Assembly (NCBI RefSeq): GCF_028863945.1
Contig: NZ_JARBEA010000020.1
Location: 1 to 41,476 of the forward strand
Direction of reading: 5' to 3'
Source of the DNA: Jeotgalibaca caeni
Lineage (GTDB): Bacteria; Bacillota; Bacilli; Lactobacillales; Aerococcaceae
DNA length: 41,476 bases
The notes beneath the pieces are model-generated. The model was not told the DNA's origin. It searched no databases and saw only the letters and a list, made by a program, of their open reading frames with translations. Numbering within the stretch: the stretch's first letter is position 1; the number at the start of each line of letters is the position of its first letter. Position numbers and translations under genes: made by a program. Below, piece after piece: positions 33,108-40,442 of the stretch.

Positions 33108-34244
33108 CTATGCATATGCCTGTTCTAAGATTTGCACGATGTCCGCTGGCGTCGCTTTGACAGGGTTTGTGTCAGAGCAGCGATCCTTCAGCGCATCTAT
33201 TGCGATTTGGTGTTTGTGTTCTTCGAAAATACTGCGTTCAACACCCCACTTCGAAAAAGTGGTCGGCATATTTAAACGCTTTTCTAGCGAAACGATTGCA
33301 TTCGTCAAGCTTCGAACGCCCATCTTTGGACTTCCTGCACTTAAACCCAGCTGTTTCGCTATTTTCGTGTATCGTTTTGCTATCTCCAAATGATTCATTG
33401 CCCCATTGCTCGTCACTCCACTATTATAACGGATAACGTGCGGTAATAATATGCCATTCAAGCGTCCATGTGCGATATGGAATCGTGCTCCGGCTGCATG
33501 AGCGATGCCGTGGTTGATTCCGAGAGACGCTTGGTTGAATGCCAGACCTGCCAAACATGAAGCCACATGCATTTTCTCGCGTGCCTCCATGTCCTGCCCG
33601 TCGCGATATGCTCGTTCTAAATACTCAAACACATAGACAATCGCTTTTTCAGCAAGAGCATCGGATATTTCATTCGCCTTCGTTGAGACATACGCCTCTA
33701 GAGCATGGGTCAATACATCGATACCGGTATCGGCCGTCGGAATCGGTGGCAAATCCCGTACCAATGACGCATCCAGGATTGCTTCATCTGGTAAAATTTC
33801 GTCCGTAACTAACGGGTACTTCACTTCTTTCTCAGCGTCCGTAATGATTGCAAAATTGGTTACTTCTGAACCTGTTCCGCTGGTCGTCGGAATCACGAGA
33901 AAAGGAATGCTACCGAAAGTACCGCTTTGTCTGCCAAAGTACAGCATTGCTTTTGCTGCATCAATCGCAGAACCTCCTCCCAATGCGAGGAGCATGGTTG
34001 GATGAAAGTCTTTTGCTTGCTCAATTCCTTGAACAATCGTATCAATAGGTGGATCAGGAACAACTTCAGAAAACACCATTGTTTCCACACTCGCTGAAAA
34101 GTGGCTGGTTACCGTTTGATAGATTGCTGAATGAGCGATGAATGAATCCGTAATGATTAAAATCTTTTCGTCTCTAAATTCACTCAAACGGGACAAGCTA
34201 TTCTCACCGAGATATAAAGTTGTTCCAAATCTGATTTTTTCCAT
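33108..34244 (-). CDS. eutG: EutG, iron-containing alcohol dehydrogenase
   Basis: A 378-residue iron-dependent alcohol dehydrogenase that reduces acetaldehyde to ethanol and regenerates NAD in the compartment. The NAD loop is ALGGGSAIDAAKA. Iron ligands include Asp and His residues in DTGIDVLTHALEAY, SLGINHGIAHAAGARFHIAHGRL. The start is the ATG of MEKIRFG with AGGAGG upstream; an in-frame reading that begins 12 codons earlier would lie in the terminator and is rejected. Preceded by a promoter and an ANTAR-type leader. Confidence 0.93.
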   Translation of the reverse strand: MEKIRFGTTLYLGENSLSRLSEFRDEKILIITDSFIAHSAIYQTVTSHFSASVETMVFSEVVPDPPIDTIVQGIEQAKDFHPTMLLALGGGSAIDAAKAMLYFGRQSGTFGSIPFLVIPTTSGTGSEVTNFAIITDAEKEVKYPLVTDEILPDEAILDASLVRDLPPIPTADTGIDVLTHALEAYVSTKANEISDALAEKAIVYVFEYLERAYRDGQDMEAREKMHVASCLAGLAFNQASLGINHGIAHAAGARFHIAHGRLNGILLPHVIRYNSGVTSNGAMNHLEIAKRYTKIAKQLGLSAGSPKMGVRSLTNAIVSLEKRLNMPTTFSKWGVERSIFEEHKHQIAIDALKDRCSDTNPVKATPADIVQILEQAYA

Positions 34245-34262
34245 TCTGAACCTCCTTCCTAC

Positions 34263-34349
34263 AAAAAAAGCCGTAAGCAAACAAGTATCTTATTCGATAC
34301 GTTGTTTCTTACGGCTTCGTCGCTCGTATTTGATGGCACGCCCTTGTGC
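34263..34349 (-). promoter_or_regulatory. ANTAR-target leader and terminator upstream of eutG
   Basis: Hairpin P1 has stem GCAC/GTGC and loop AAGGGC (A1, G4) at 34336-34349. A second small hairpin (loop GACGAA, with G4 but G rather than A at position 1) precedes and overlaps the terminator. The terminator has AAGCCGTAAG pairing with CTTACGGCTT, extended by inner pairs, and then seven T (34263-34317). P1 matches the EutV target pattern, P2 is less canonical. Confidence 0.65.
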
Positions 34350-34362
34350 TCTAACTGCTATA

Positions 34363-34391
34363 AGCGTACTATTGTTTTTTCAGGTTGTCAA
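34363..34391 (-). promoter_or_regulatory. Promoter of eutG-eutS-eutV-eutW
   Basis: A consensus -35 TTGACA (34386-34391), a 17-base spacer and a weaker -10 TACGCT (34363-34368). Transcription would begin just upstream of the ANTAR leader at 34349. Confidence 0.65.
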
Positions 34392-34420
34392 CAAAATTTT
34401 GAAAAACGGTTCCAAAAACG

Positions 34421-35005
34421 TTAATCTTTTAAATCTGCCTTCGTAATTTCTGTATGGAAGACACGTCCACTGCGCTCATAGAGCACGTCTTGTACGTTTG
34501 CTTCTGCATTTACTACTCGAGCAACGGCAAAGAAGTAATCAGATAATCGGTTCACAAAACGAACCACTTCTTCGTTCATATCATTCGTCCACATGAACGT
34601 AACGATTTCTCGCTCTGCTCTTCTCGCTACCGTGCGGGCGAAGTGAAGTTGGCTCGCAAGCTTCGTGCCGCCTGGCAAAATGAAAGATTCAACGACTGGC
34701 GGAACATCGGCATACTCATCGATGCGACTTTCTAACCAGAGTGTCAGTTCTTTATGAACGCGGTATGGATTCTTCCCATGTGGTGTCGCTAAGTCATTCC
34801 CACAGTCGAACAAATATTGTTGAATGGTCATTAGTTCTTCACGTAACGCTGGTGTAGCTTCATCAGAACTTGCAGCCATACCGACGATACTATTTAGTTC
34901 ATCCACTGTTCCATACGCGGTTACCCGCTCTGAATCTTTGGCAACTTGCATACCGCCAATAATTCTTGTATACCCTTTATCGCCTGTTCTTGTATAAATT
35001 TGCAT
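34421..35005 (-). CDS. PduO-type cob(I)alamin adenosyltransferase
   Basis: A 194-residue PduO-type ATP:corrinoid adenosyltransferase. ATP-binding motif TRTGDKGYTRIIGG is at the N-terminus, and RTVARRAEREIV and FVNRLSDYFFAVARV are the C-terminal signatures. The start is the ATG of MQIYTRT, after GGAAGGATG, 9 codons inside a longer frame that begins in eutP. It is unrelated in fold to EutT encoded at 22907, so the cluster carries two enzymes for the same reaction. Confidence 0.92.
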   Translation of the reverse strand: MQIYTRTGDKGYTRIIGGMQVAKDSERVTAYGTVDELNSIVGMAASSDEATPALREELMTIQQYLFDCGNDLATPHGKNPYRVHKELTLWLESRIDEYADVPPVVESFILPGGTKLASQLHFARTVARRAEREIVTFMWTNDMNEEVVRFVNRLSDYFFAVARVVNAEANVQDVLYERSGRVFHTEITKADLKD

Positions 35006-35012
35006 GTATTCT

Positions 35013-35444
35013 TCATCCTTCCAGATATTCAATTAATGCCGTGATTCCCGTATCCGATACAGCCGACACTTGAAAAATTCTTTCCACACCGGCTAATCGG
35101 AGACGCTCTTCGGCTTCCTGGAGGATCGTTTCATCCTCACATAAATCCGTTTTTGTAATGATGCCAATACATGGCTTCATTAAGTTTTGAGCAAAATTGG
35201 GTGAATAGATTTGTTCTTTTTCCATCACATTCGCAACCAACCCAATTACTTCTGCTTCCGCAGCCATCATTTGCAACGCATTGTAGTAGCGCCGATGCTG
35301 CACAAATTCACCAGGAGTATCAATCATCTGGGGATAGTACTCGACGGCTTGCGTTTTTTGGTAGCGCAATTCTTCTCCAACGATTCGTTGACAGAGTGTT
35401 GTCTTGCCGCTACCGATGGACCCAATCAACATGATTTTCTTCAT
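35013..35444 (-). CDS. eutP: EutP, small P-loop NTPase
   Basis: A 143-residue G-protein-like NTPase. Walker A is GSIGSGKTTL, the G3 motif is IDTPGEF and the G4 motif is TKTDLCED. In Salmonella EutP was reported as an acetate kinase-type enzyme; the family is also related to PduV. The start is the ATG of MKKIMLIG, with AGGATGAGGA upstream, directly after the second eutS-like gene. It overlaps the ribosome site of the adenosyltransferase gene downstream. Confidence 0.9.
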   Translation of the reverse strand: MKKIMLIGSIGSGKTTLCQRIVGEELRYQKTQAVEYYPQMIDTPGEFVQHRRYYNALQMMAAEAEVIGLVANVMEKEQIYSPNFAQNLMKPCIGIITKTDLCEDETILQEAEERLRLAGVERIFQVSAVSDTGITALIEYLEG

Positions 35445-35460
35445 TTGATTCCTCATCCTT

Positions 35461-35805
35461 CTAGGTCCGCGTAATCGCAGGAACACTGAAGCCCATCTGT
35501 GTTTTCAGTGCCGTAGTTGAAGCGTTCATTGCCATTTCCACCGCAGCCACATCGCCTAGGATAAAGACTGAACCACTGAACCGATCCACAAAACCGATTG
35601 TAACCGGTGCTGCCTTTTTCGCATGGTCCACAGCGATAATCGCGACTTCACTTGGGGTAATAGTCATGATGCCGATTGCTTGATAATGCTCATCGTGCAA
35701 CCCTAACTTTTCAAAAATCCGTCGATCCGGATGCGCAATGATATGCGCCAAAGTAACTTGCTTCCCTGGTACGGACTCAAATATTTTACGATCCTTTTGT
35801 ATCAT
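35461..35805 (-). CDS. eutS2: Second EutS-like permuted BMC-H shell protein
   Basis: A 114-residue homologue of EutS ([60 protein letters not shown]). The start is the ATG of MIQKDRK, with GAGGGG 7 bases upstream; a frame open for 25 further codons runs through a promoter and is rejected. The protein differs from EutS at 32744 mainly in the C-terminal tail. It leads the eutP/adenosyltransferase group. The symbol eutS2 is descriptive. Confidence 0.88.
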   Translation of the reverse strand: MIQKDRKIFESVPGKQVTLAHIIAHPDRRIFEKLGLHDEHYQAIGIMTITPSEVAIIAVDHAKKAAPVTIGFVDRFSGSVFILGDVAAVEMAMNASTTALKTQMGFSVPAITRT

Positions 35806-35851
35806 TTCTTCGCCCCTCATTTCTTTGAATGAAAGCGCAACACACACGTCC

Positions 35852-35880
35852 ATAGTAATTGTGTTTGAAATTTCTGTCAA
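35852..35880 (-). promoter_or_regulatory. Promoter upstream of the second eutS-like gene
   Basis: A consensus -35 TTGACA (35875-35880), a 17-base spacer and -10 TACTAT (35852-35857). It lies between the ECF S-component gene and the second eutS-like gene. A cre-like half site (ATGAAAGCG on the plus strand, 35829-35837) falls just downstream of the expected start point. Confidence 0.6.
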
Positions 35881-35891
35881 GAGACGGAACT

Positions 35892-36434
35892 TTATTTCTT
35901 CATCGAAGAAAGAATCAACGGTCGTAAAATGGGTTCCAAAATCAGGTAAAAGACTGCATTTCCAAATGCATGCATCAAGTCAAAAGGTACGCCCATCAAG
36001 TAGTAGGACCAAAAATTGGTCATGCCAAACATTTGGGAAGAGAAGATGGAAATAACAAATCCATATAGAAGACCTGCCAAAAAGGCAAAAATAACCATGA
36101 GCCATTTTGTCTCCATTCTTCTATACAAAGGTCTAAGGAACAAACCGGTGAATCCGATCATTACCATGTAGCTAATCATCTGATAAAAAATCCACGGTCC
36201 CATTCCAAGCACCAAATTCGACAAGATGAGTGAGAGTGCTGTCACAATCAGCCCGTCCCTCGTGCCAAACGTCAGCGTAATGATTAGCAAGACGGCCGTC
36301 ATGGGCTGTACATTCGGCAAGAACTGGAAAACAATTCGACCTACATAGCACAGAGCCACTAAAATCGAGAGCACCGCAATTCGTTTGACTGAAAAATTCG
36401 ACTGTTTTTTTAGGATAGTGGTTCGAGTTTCCAT
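35892..36434 (-). CDS. ECF transporter S component, probably for cobalamin
   Basis: A 180-residue membrane protein with about five to six helices. The N-terminal KRIAVLSILVALCYVGRIVFQFLP, TAVLLIITLTFGTRDGLI and the FYQMISYMVMIGFTGLF segments are typical of ECF S components. It overlaps the end of the DUF4430 lipoprotein gene by 25 bases, follows a cobalamin riboswitch and is within the eut cluster, so cobalamin or a precursor is the likely substrate. The energising EcfAAT module would be encoded elsewhere. Confidence 0.85.
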   Translation of the reverse strand: METRTTILKKQSNFSVKRIAVLSILVALCYVGRIVFQFLPNVQPMTAVLLIITLTFGTRDGLIVTALSLILSNLVLGMGPWIFYQMISYMVMIGFTGLFLRPLYRRMETKWLMVIFAFLAGLLYGFVISIFSSQMFGMTNFWSYYLMGVPFDLMHAFGNAVFYLILEPILRPLILSSMKK

Positions 36435-36817
36435 TCCACAACATCTCCCTCTTGGAGTTCAGTGTCATTTGCACCTGCCGGAGCCATTTCGCCGTTTAAG
36501 TCAAATAGCCAGTACTTACTTGCTTCTACATCTTGTTCATGACCGTTGATGGATTCAATAAACGTATCTTTCTCTACAATTTCATAATTTTCTTTCATAA
36601 CCTCTAATAAGATTGCTCCAGGTTCTACTTCCACTTCTTTGGTGCCGTCTTCTATTTCTTCACCGTCTACACTCACATGAATCGTTACCGCTACGGTTTC
36701 TTCAGCCACGCTGGAGGATACCGCGCTGCTCGTTTCCGTTACTTGTGTGTCACTGTCTGAAACGCCACAACCTGTTAAAATAAACCCTGCTGCCAATAAT
36801 GCCAAATACTTTTTCAT
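36410..36817 (-). CDS. DUF4430-type lipoprotein, candidate cobalamin binder
   Basis: A 135-residue secreted lipoprotein: signal peptide MKKYLALLAAGFILTGC with lipobox LTGC (Cys17), a Ser/Thr/Glu-rich linker, and a C-terminal domain (about residues 45-130). The domain's pattern (VTIHVSVDGEE, PGAILLEVMKEN, YWLFDLNGEMAPAGANDTELQEGDVVEWKL) fits DUF4430. That family is related to the C-terminal domain of animal transcobalamin/intrinsic factor. The ATG follows AGGAG by 8 bases; a GTG three codons earlier is rejected. It overlaps the ECF gene. B12 capture at the membrane surface is inferred. Confidence 0.83.
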   Translation of the reverse strand: MKKYLALLAAGFILTGCGVSDSDTQVTETSSAVSSSVAEETVAVTIHVSVDGEEIEDGTKEVEVEPGAILLEVMKENYEIVEKDTFIESINGHEQDVEASKYWLFDLNGEMAPAGANDTELQEGDVVEWKLEPLS

Positions 36818-36844
36818 AAATACCACTCCTAATTTTTATTGGCT

Positions 36845-36902
36845 AAAAACGAGGACTGGTTGACCGACGTTGGTCCTTCCTTCCACCTTGAAGATCAGTC
36901 CT
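36845..36902 (-). promoter_or_regulatory. ANTAR-target dual hairpin with terminator (EutX-like)
   Basis: On the minus strand P1 is CTTC-AAGGTG-GAAG (36880-36893) and P2 is GACC-AACGTC-GGTC (36862-36875). Both hexaloops have A1 and G4. AGGAC within the P2 region can pair with GTCCT downstream, followed by CGTTTTT, and a longer AGGACTG/CAGTCCT pairing encloses both hairpins. EutV binding to P1-P2 would compete with termination, or the free RNA would sequester EutV. Confidence 0.8.
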
Positions 36903-36977
36903 TGCCCTTAGCTGTGACGGATAGAACCCCTACTCATTTTTGCTAAAATGAATATGGAAGCTGTTTTTTTTGAGTAC

Positions 36978-37007
36978 AAAAAAAGCCTATGCGCCATTAC
37001 ATAGACT
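36978..37007 (-). terminator. Riboswitch-controlled terminator
   Basis: AGTCTATG pairs with CATAGGCT (8 bp, with U-G pairs) around an 8-base loop and is followed by six to seven T. It lies between the B12 aptamer and the ANTAR hairpins, so cobalamin binding can decide whether the EutV-binding part is made. Confidence 0.8.
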
Positions 37008-37049
37008 TCAAACGACACTGTTTTACCTCGAAACAGCAACGCATGCATA

Positions 37050-37170
37050 TTAGCAAACGAAAATAAAGATCTGACTCCATATGTTTCCATATGATTACAG
37101 TGGCGGGACCGTGTTGGGATTGAACCAAACTTCCATATCTTCGTTGTCTTTGAATGGTACTTCTATCCCC
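37050..37170 (-). ncRNA. Cobalamin riboswitch
   Basis: On the minus strand the conserved core is read as GGTTCAATCCCAACACGG followed by TCCCGCCACTGTAATC, ending near 37092. The CATATG-GAAA-CATATG hairpin and the closing GAGTCAGATC box follow. The GGTxxAATCCC...CCGCCACTGT core is the hallmark of B12 aptamers. It has its own promoter and is followed by a terminator and a EutV target, as in Enterococcus EutX and Listeria Rli55. Exact ends of the aptamer are approximate. Confidence 0.88.
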
Positions 37171-37173
37171 TTC

Positions 37174-37202
37174 ATTGTAGTCCAGCAAAATGGAATTGGC
37201 AA
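37174..37202 (-). promoter_or_regulatory. Promoter of the riboswitch RNA
   Basis: A -35 TTGCCA (37197-37202), a 17-base spacer and a -10 TACAAT (37174-37179), beginning 14 bases after the stop codon of the ABC ATPase gene. It makes the riboswitch transcript independent of the hrtAB-like operon. Confidence 0.7.
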
Positions 37203-37215
37203 GGGGAAAGTTGTA

Positions 37216-37890
37216 CTAATCTTCTTTTAGAGACAAGACGCCATCTTTCATGACGTAGACTTTATCGCAGTAATCAATCAAGCGCTCGTCATGGGTTACC
37301 ATAATCGTCGCTTTATTTTTTTCCTTTGTTTCGCGGGCAAGAATTTCGACTACTTCAAATGCTTTCGTTGTATCCAAACTTGCGGTCGGCTCATCCGCTA
37401 AAATAACGGATGGATCATGATAAAGGGCACGAGCAATCGCAACCCGTTGGCGTTCACCACCGGACAAATCACTTGGATATTTGTTGCGCAGCTTCGTAAT
37501 GCCTAGCCCTTCGAATAAGTCTTCTGCCTTCTCTTTATCAAACTTCGAGCGTTCTACTTTATTAACCAAACGCATTTGATCTTCTACTTTCAAAAAGGGA
37601 ACCAAGTTTGATGCTTGAAGAATAAAGCCGATTTCTTCAAAACGCATTTTATTGCGTTCTTTTTGATCTACTTCACTGAACTTCTGCTCACGAATCAAGA
37701 CACGCCCTTCTGTCGGGGTTTGCAACCCTCCGATAATGGTTAGGAAGGTACTCTTACCGGAACCACTTGGACCAATAATCGCCACGAATTCGCCGCTCTC
37801 TACTGAGAAGTCGGTCTTTTTCAAAGCTTCTACTTCTTTATTTCCATCATTAAATGATTTCGTAACACCTTGCAATTCAATTAGTTTCAT
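37216..37890 (-). CDS. hrtA: ABC transporter ATPase, HrtA/MacB-like
   Basis: A 224-residue ABC ATPase. Walker A is GPSGSGKST (residues 40-48), the signature is LSGGERQRVAIARAL, and Walker B is VILADEPTASLD. It belongs to the LolD/MacB/HrtA group that works with an FtsX-type permease, encoded 12 bases upstream. HrtA of Firmicutes exports heme; the match with the partner permease suggests that, but a peptide or lipid substrate cannot be excluded. Confidence 0.87.
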   Translation of the reverse strand: MKLIELQGVTKSFNDGNKEVEALKKTDFSVESGEFVAIIGPSGSGKSTFLTIIGGLQTPTEGRVLIREQKFSEVDQKERNKMRFEEIGFILQASNLVPFLKVEDQMRLVNKVERSKFDKEKAEDLFEGLGITKLRNKYPSDLSGGERQRVAIARALYHDPSVILADEPTASLDTTKAFEVVEILARETKEKNKATIMVTHDERLIDYCDKVYVMKDGVLSLKED

Positions 37891-37902
37891 CTTCTTGTCC
37901 TC

Positions 37903-38982
37903 CTATCCAATTGCTTCTAGCGGATCAATTTTCGCAACGGTACGAACGGAGAAGAATGCTCCCAGTACAGCGAAAAGAATCAGCAAGCCAGTAATTCCAC
38001 CCAGGAACAGTGGATTCGTGCGGTATGGTACAGAAGCTGGAAGAACAAGCGATGTTCCTACTGTCAACAACAATCCAATTCCAACTCCAATTGCTGCAAG
38101 CAGGAATGTCTGCGCGACAACAGATTTCGCAATATAGAAGGTAGAAATTCCTTGTGCCTTCATGACCCCAAACATACTTGATTTTTGTAACGTTAATACA
38201 TAAATAAAGATTCCGATTACGATTGCGGCAATCATAATCAAGAAGCCGATCATTAATCCAAAGGTCAACACTTGTGCCGTGTAACCAGGAATTTCCTCAA
38301 TATAATCTTTGATGGAATACGAACGTAAATTATCATTCTCTAGTTCAATTCCGTTTTCAGAACGAACGACCAAGGCGCTGATTCTTCCTTCTTCGGAATC
38401 ATCTTGTTGATCGAAACGTACTTCTTGATACGTACCAACCGTTCCGTATAAAACGGGTGCCACGTTAAACTTCGCATCTTCAGTAAAACCAACAACCTCA
38501 ATGCTTAAATCATTACCGGCAAGATTCAATTTATCGCCAATCTCAATTCCAAATTCTTCTTGCATACTGATGTCAGCCACTACTTGATGATCTTCCGTGA
38601 AGGTTTCTCCTTCAATTACTTCGGGCATCAAGAATTGATCTGATTCAATCCCAAAAATCGTAACCGTAATTTTTGCATCCTCACTCGTTGATCCTTCTTT
38701 TCGAACAACGGTTGGCGTCTGGCCAAGAACAGCCACTTCATCCGCGTTCACTTCGTCCATCAACTTCCGCGGCATCATCGACATACTAATATTCGCATTC
38801 GATTCATCGGTTAACACGATGGCATCTGCGTCCCACTTATCTACACTTGTACGGTTGTCTTGAGCTAATCCGTAAGCTAGTCCGGTTAGGAAGTACACCA
38901 GATACGAAACCAAGATCATGACACCAATGATAAGCGCAAAACGAGTTTTGGAATATTTTATTTCATTCCATGCTAAAAACAT
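37903..38982 (-). CDS. hrtB: FtsX-type ABC permease, HrtB-like
   Basis: A 359-residue permease with four transmembrane helices: one at residues 14-38, then a large extracellular loop (about 40-230), then three at about 240-345. MFLAWNEIKYSKTRFALIIGVM and ALVVRSENGIEL resemble HrtB. The ATG at 38982 follows AAAGAGGTG; a TTG one codon earlier is rejected. Upstream there is a TATAAT-like -10 (39046-39051 on the complementary strand) with a poor -35. Likely forms the HrtAB heme-efflux pair with the ATPase downstream; no HrtR-type regulator is adjacent. Confidence 0.82.
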   Translation of the reverse strand: MFLAWNEIKYSKTRFALIIGVMILVSYLVYFLTGLAYGLAQDNRTSVDKWDADAIVLTDESNANISMSMMPRKLMDEVNADEVAVLGQTPTVVRKEGSTSEDAKITVTIFGIESDQFLMPEVIEGETFTEDHQVVADISMQEEFGIEIGDKLNLAGNDLSIEVVGFTEDAKFNVAPVLYGTVGTYQEVRFDQQDDSEEGRISALVVRSENGIELENDNLRSYSIKDYIEEIPGYTAQVLTFGLMIGFLIMIAAIVIGIFIYVLTLQKSSMFGVMKAQGISTFYIAKSVVAQTFLLAAIGVGIGLLLTVGTSLVLPASVPYRTNPLFLGGITGLLILFAVLGAFFSVRTVAKIDPLEAIG

Positions 38983-39095
38983 CAAAGCACCTCTTTATCT
39001 TCTATAATCATTCATTTTTCACGCACTTAAAAATAAATTGCTTTGAAATTATACCCCATAATTATTAATTTTCCTATCAAACTGGTTTTTTACAC

Positions 39096-39138
39096 AAAAA
39101 AACTGAAGGATGCTTCCACACTCTCCAGTCTTTCCCTA
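39096..39138 (-). terminator. Terminator after alanine dehydrogenase
   Basis: On the minus strand, ACTGGAG pairs with CTTCAGT (one G-U) around a 14-base loop and is followed by seven T. It lies immediately after the ald stop codon. Confidence 0.7.
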
Positions 39139-39139
39139 T

Positions 39140-40252
39140 CTAGAATAGTTTTGCAATATTGGTGTATTCTTTATTCAACGAATCGGCTACATCTGCATTC
39201 GTCAGTTTACCTTTGTAGACATTGATTCCAGTCATGATGGTAGCATCATTCTTCGCCGCTTCCAAGTATCCTTGATTAGCAATCTTCACTGCATAAGGCA
39301 AGGTAGCATTGGTTAGCGCAATCGTTGATGTTTTCGAAACAGCACCTGGCATATTTGGTACTGCGTAGTGCAAGATGCCATGTTTTTCATAAACTGGATC
39401 GTCATGCGACGTCACTCGGTCTTCCGTTTCAAAAATTCCGCCTTGGTCCACCGCGATATCCACAATGACAGAGCCCGGCTGCATTTTCTTCACCATTTCT
39501 TCGGTAACCAGTGTTGGTGCCTTGCGTCCTGGAATAAGGACGGCTCCAATCACGATATCCGCGTCTTGGATTGCACGCTCAATATTCACGGAGTTTGACA
39601 TTAAAGTGATGACTTCGTTCCCATATAACGATTCAATCTCTTCCAAAACTTCTGGTTTCACGTCAAGAACCGTACAGTGCGCGCCAAGTCCAAGTGCGAT
39701 TTGGAGTGCATTCCTACCGGTTACGCCTCCACCAATGATGACTACTTTCCCGTTACGCACACCTGGTACCCCGCCAATCAAGACGCCTTTGCCGCCGTAT
39801 TGACTCTCTAGATACTGGGCCCCAATTTGAACAGACAGACGACCGGCAATAATACTCATTGGGTTCAAGAGCGGCAAGTCACCAGATTCGCCGACCATGG
39901 TTTCATATCCAATCGCAACCGTTCCGGCTGCTTCTAGTGCATTGGTCAGTTCCAATTCATTTGCCAAGTGTAGGTACGTGAAAATAATTAAATCGTCGCG
40001 GAAATATTTGTACTCTTCTTGCAGAGGTTCTTTTACTTTAATGACCATTTCTGCCGACCATACTTTCTCTGCAGAAGGTTCTAAAGTGGCGCCAGCTTCT
40101 TCGTACTGCTTGTCCTCAAATCCAGAGCCGAGTCCTCCGCCCGATTGAACCATTACCTGGTGGCCATTTTTTACAAGCAAGGCTACTCCCAGGGGCGTCA
40201 ATCCAATCCGGTTCTCGTTGTTCTTGATTTCTTTCGGTACTCCGATTAGCAT
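39140..40252 (-). CDS. ald: Alanine dehydrogenase
   Basis: A 370-residue NAD-dependent alanine dehydrogenase, converting L-alanine to pyruvate and ammonia. It has [15 protein letters not shown] at the N-terminus with the substrate-binding lysine and arginine, the NAD fold [20 protein letters not shown], and [15 protein letters not shown]-like catalytic segment (YAVPNMPG). Starts at ATG after TTGGAGGAG. Monocistronic, with its own terminator. Length is typical. Confidence 0.95.
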   Translation of the reverse strand: MLIGVPKEIKNNENRIGLTPLGVALLVKNGHQVMVQSGGGLGSGFEDKQYEEAGATLEPSAEKVWSAEMVIKVKEPLQEEYKYFRDDLIIFTYLHLANELELTNALEAAGTVAIGYETMVGESGDLPLLNPMSIIAGRLSVQIGAQYLESQYGGKGVLIGGVPGVRNGKVVIIGGGVTGRNALQIALGLGAHCTVLDVKPEVLEEIESLYGNEVITLMSNSVNIERAIQDADIVIGAVLIPGRKAPTLVTEEMVKKMQPGSVIVDIAVDQGGIFETEDRVTSHDDPVYEKHGILHYAVPNMPGAVSKTSTIALTNATLPYAVKIANQGYLEAAKNDATIMTGINVYKGKLTNADVADSLNKEYTNIAKLF

Positions 40253-40442
40253 AAATAAACTCCTCCAATTTTAATCTCTCTTGTAAATCATATCACTTTT
40301 GAGGGAAGATTGAAAAGATTTCGATTAAAAATCAATGAAAATAGCAACTTGTTAACGGTTACCTCCTCAGTCTAATAGGAATAATTTTTTTAGTGGAAAG
40401 ACAGATTTTTTGCGTACTTTATTAAGAAGGGAGTGAACATTC
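40253..40442. promoter_or_regulatory. Divergent intergenic region of ald and the NERD gene
   Basis: For ald (minus) a TATGAT -10 is preceded 17 bases upstream by a weak TTTCAA. For the NERD gene (plus) TTGTTA and TAATAG are separated by 18 bases. No clear operator is seen; assignments are tentative. Confidence 0.4.

Noticed and set aside
34245-34280. Extended N-terminus for eutG (12 extra codons)
   Set aside because: The extra codons lie in the terminator T-run and the AGGAGG ribosome site. The family start MEKIRFG follows at the right spacing.
34395-34420. A cre site upstream of eutG (TTGGAACCGTTTTTCAAA)
   Set aside because: The spacing between the half sites is one base too long for the consensus.
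35806-35880. 25-residue N-terminal extension of the second EutS-like protein
   Set aside because: It would cover the TTGACA promoter and the ribosome site, and EutS proteins start near the VPGKQ motif.
36908-37188. Small open frames of 60-63 codons on the minus strand across the riboswitch region
   Set aside because: They cover the cobalamin aptamer and terminator, have no ribosome site and no protein-like composition. The RNA structures explain the sequence better.
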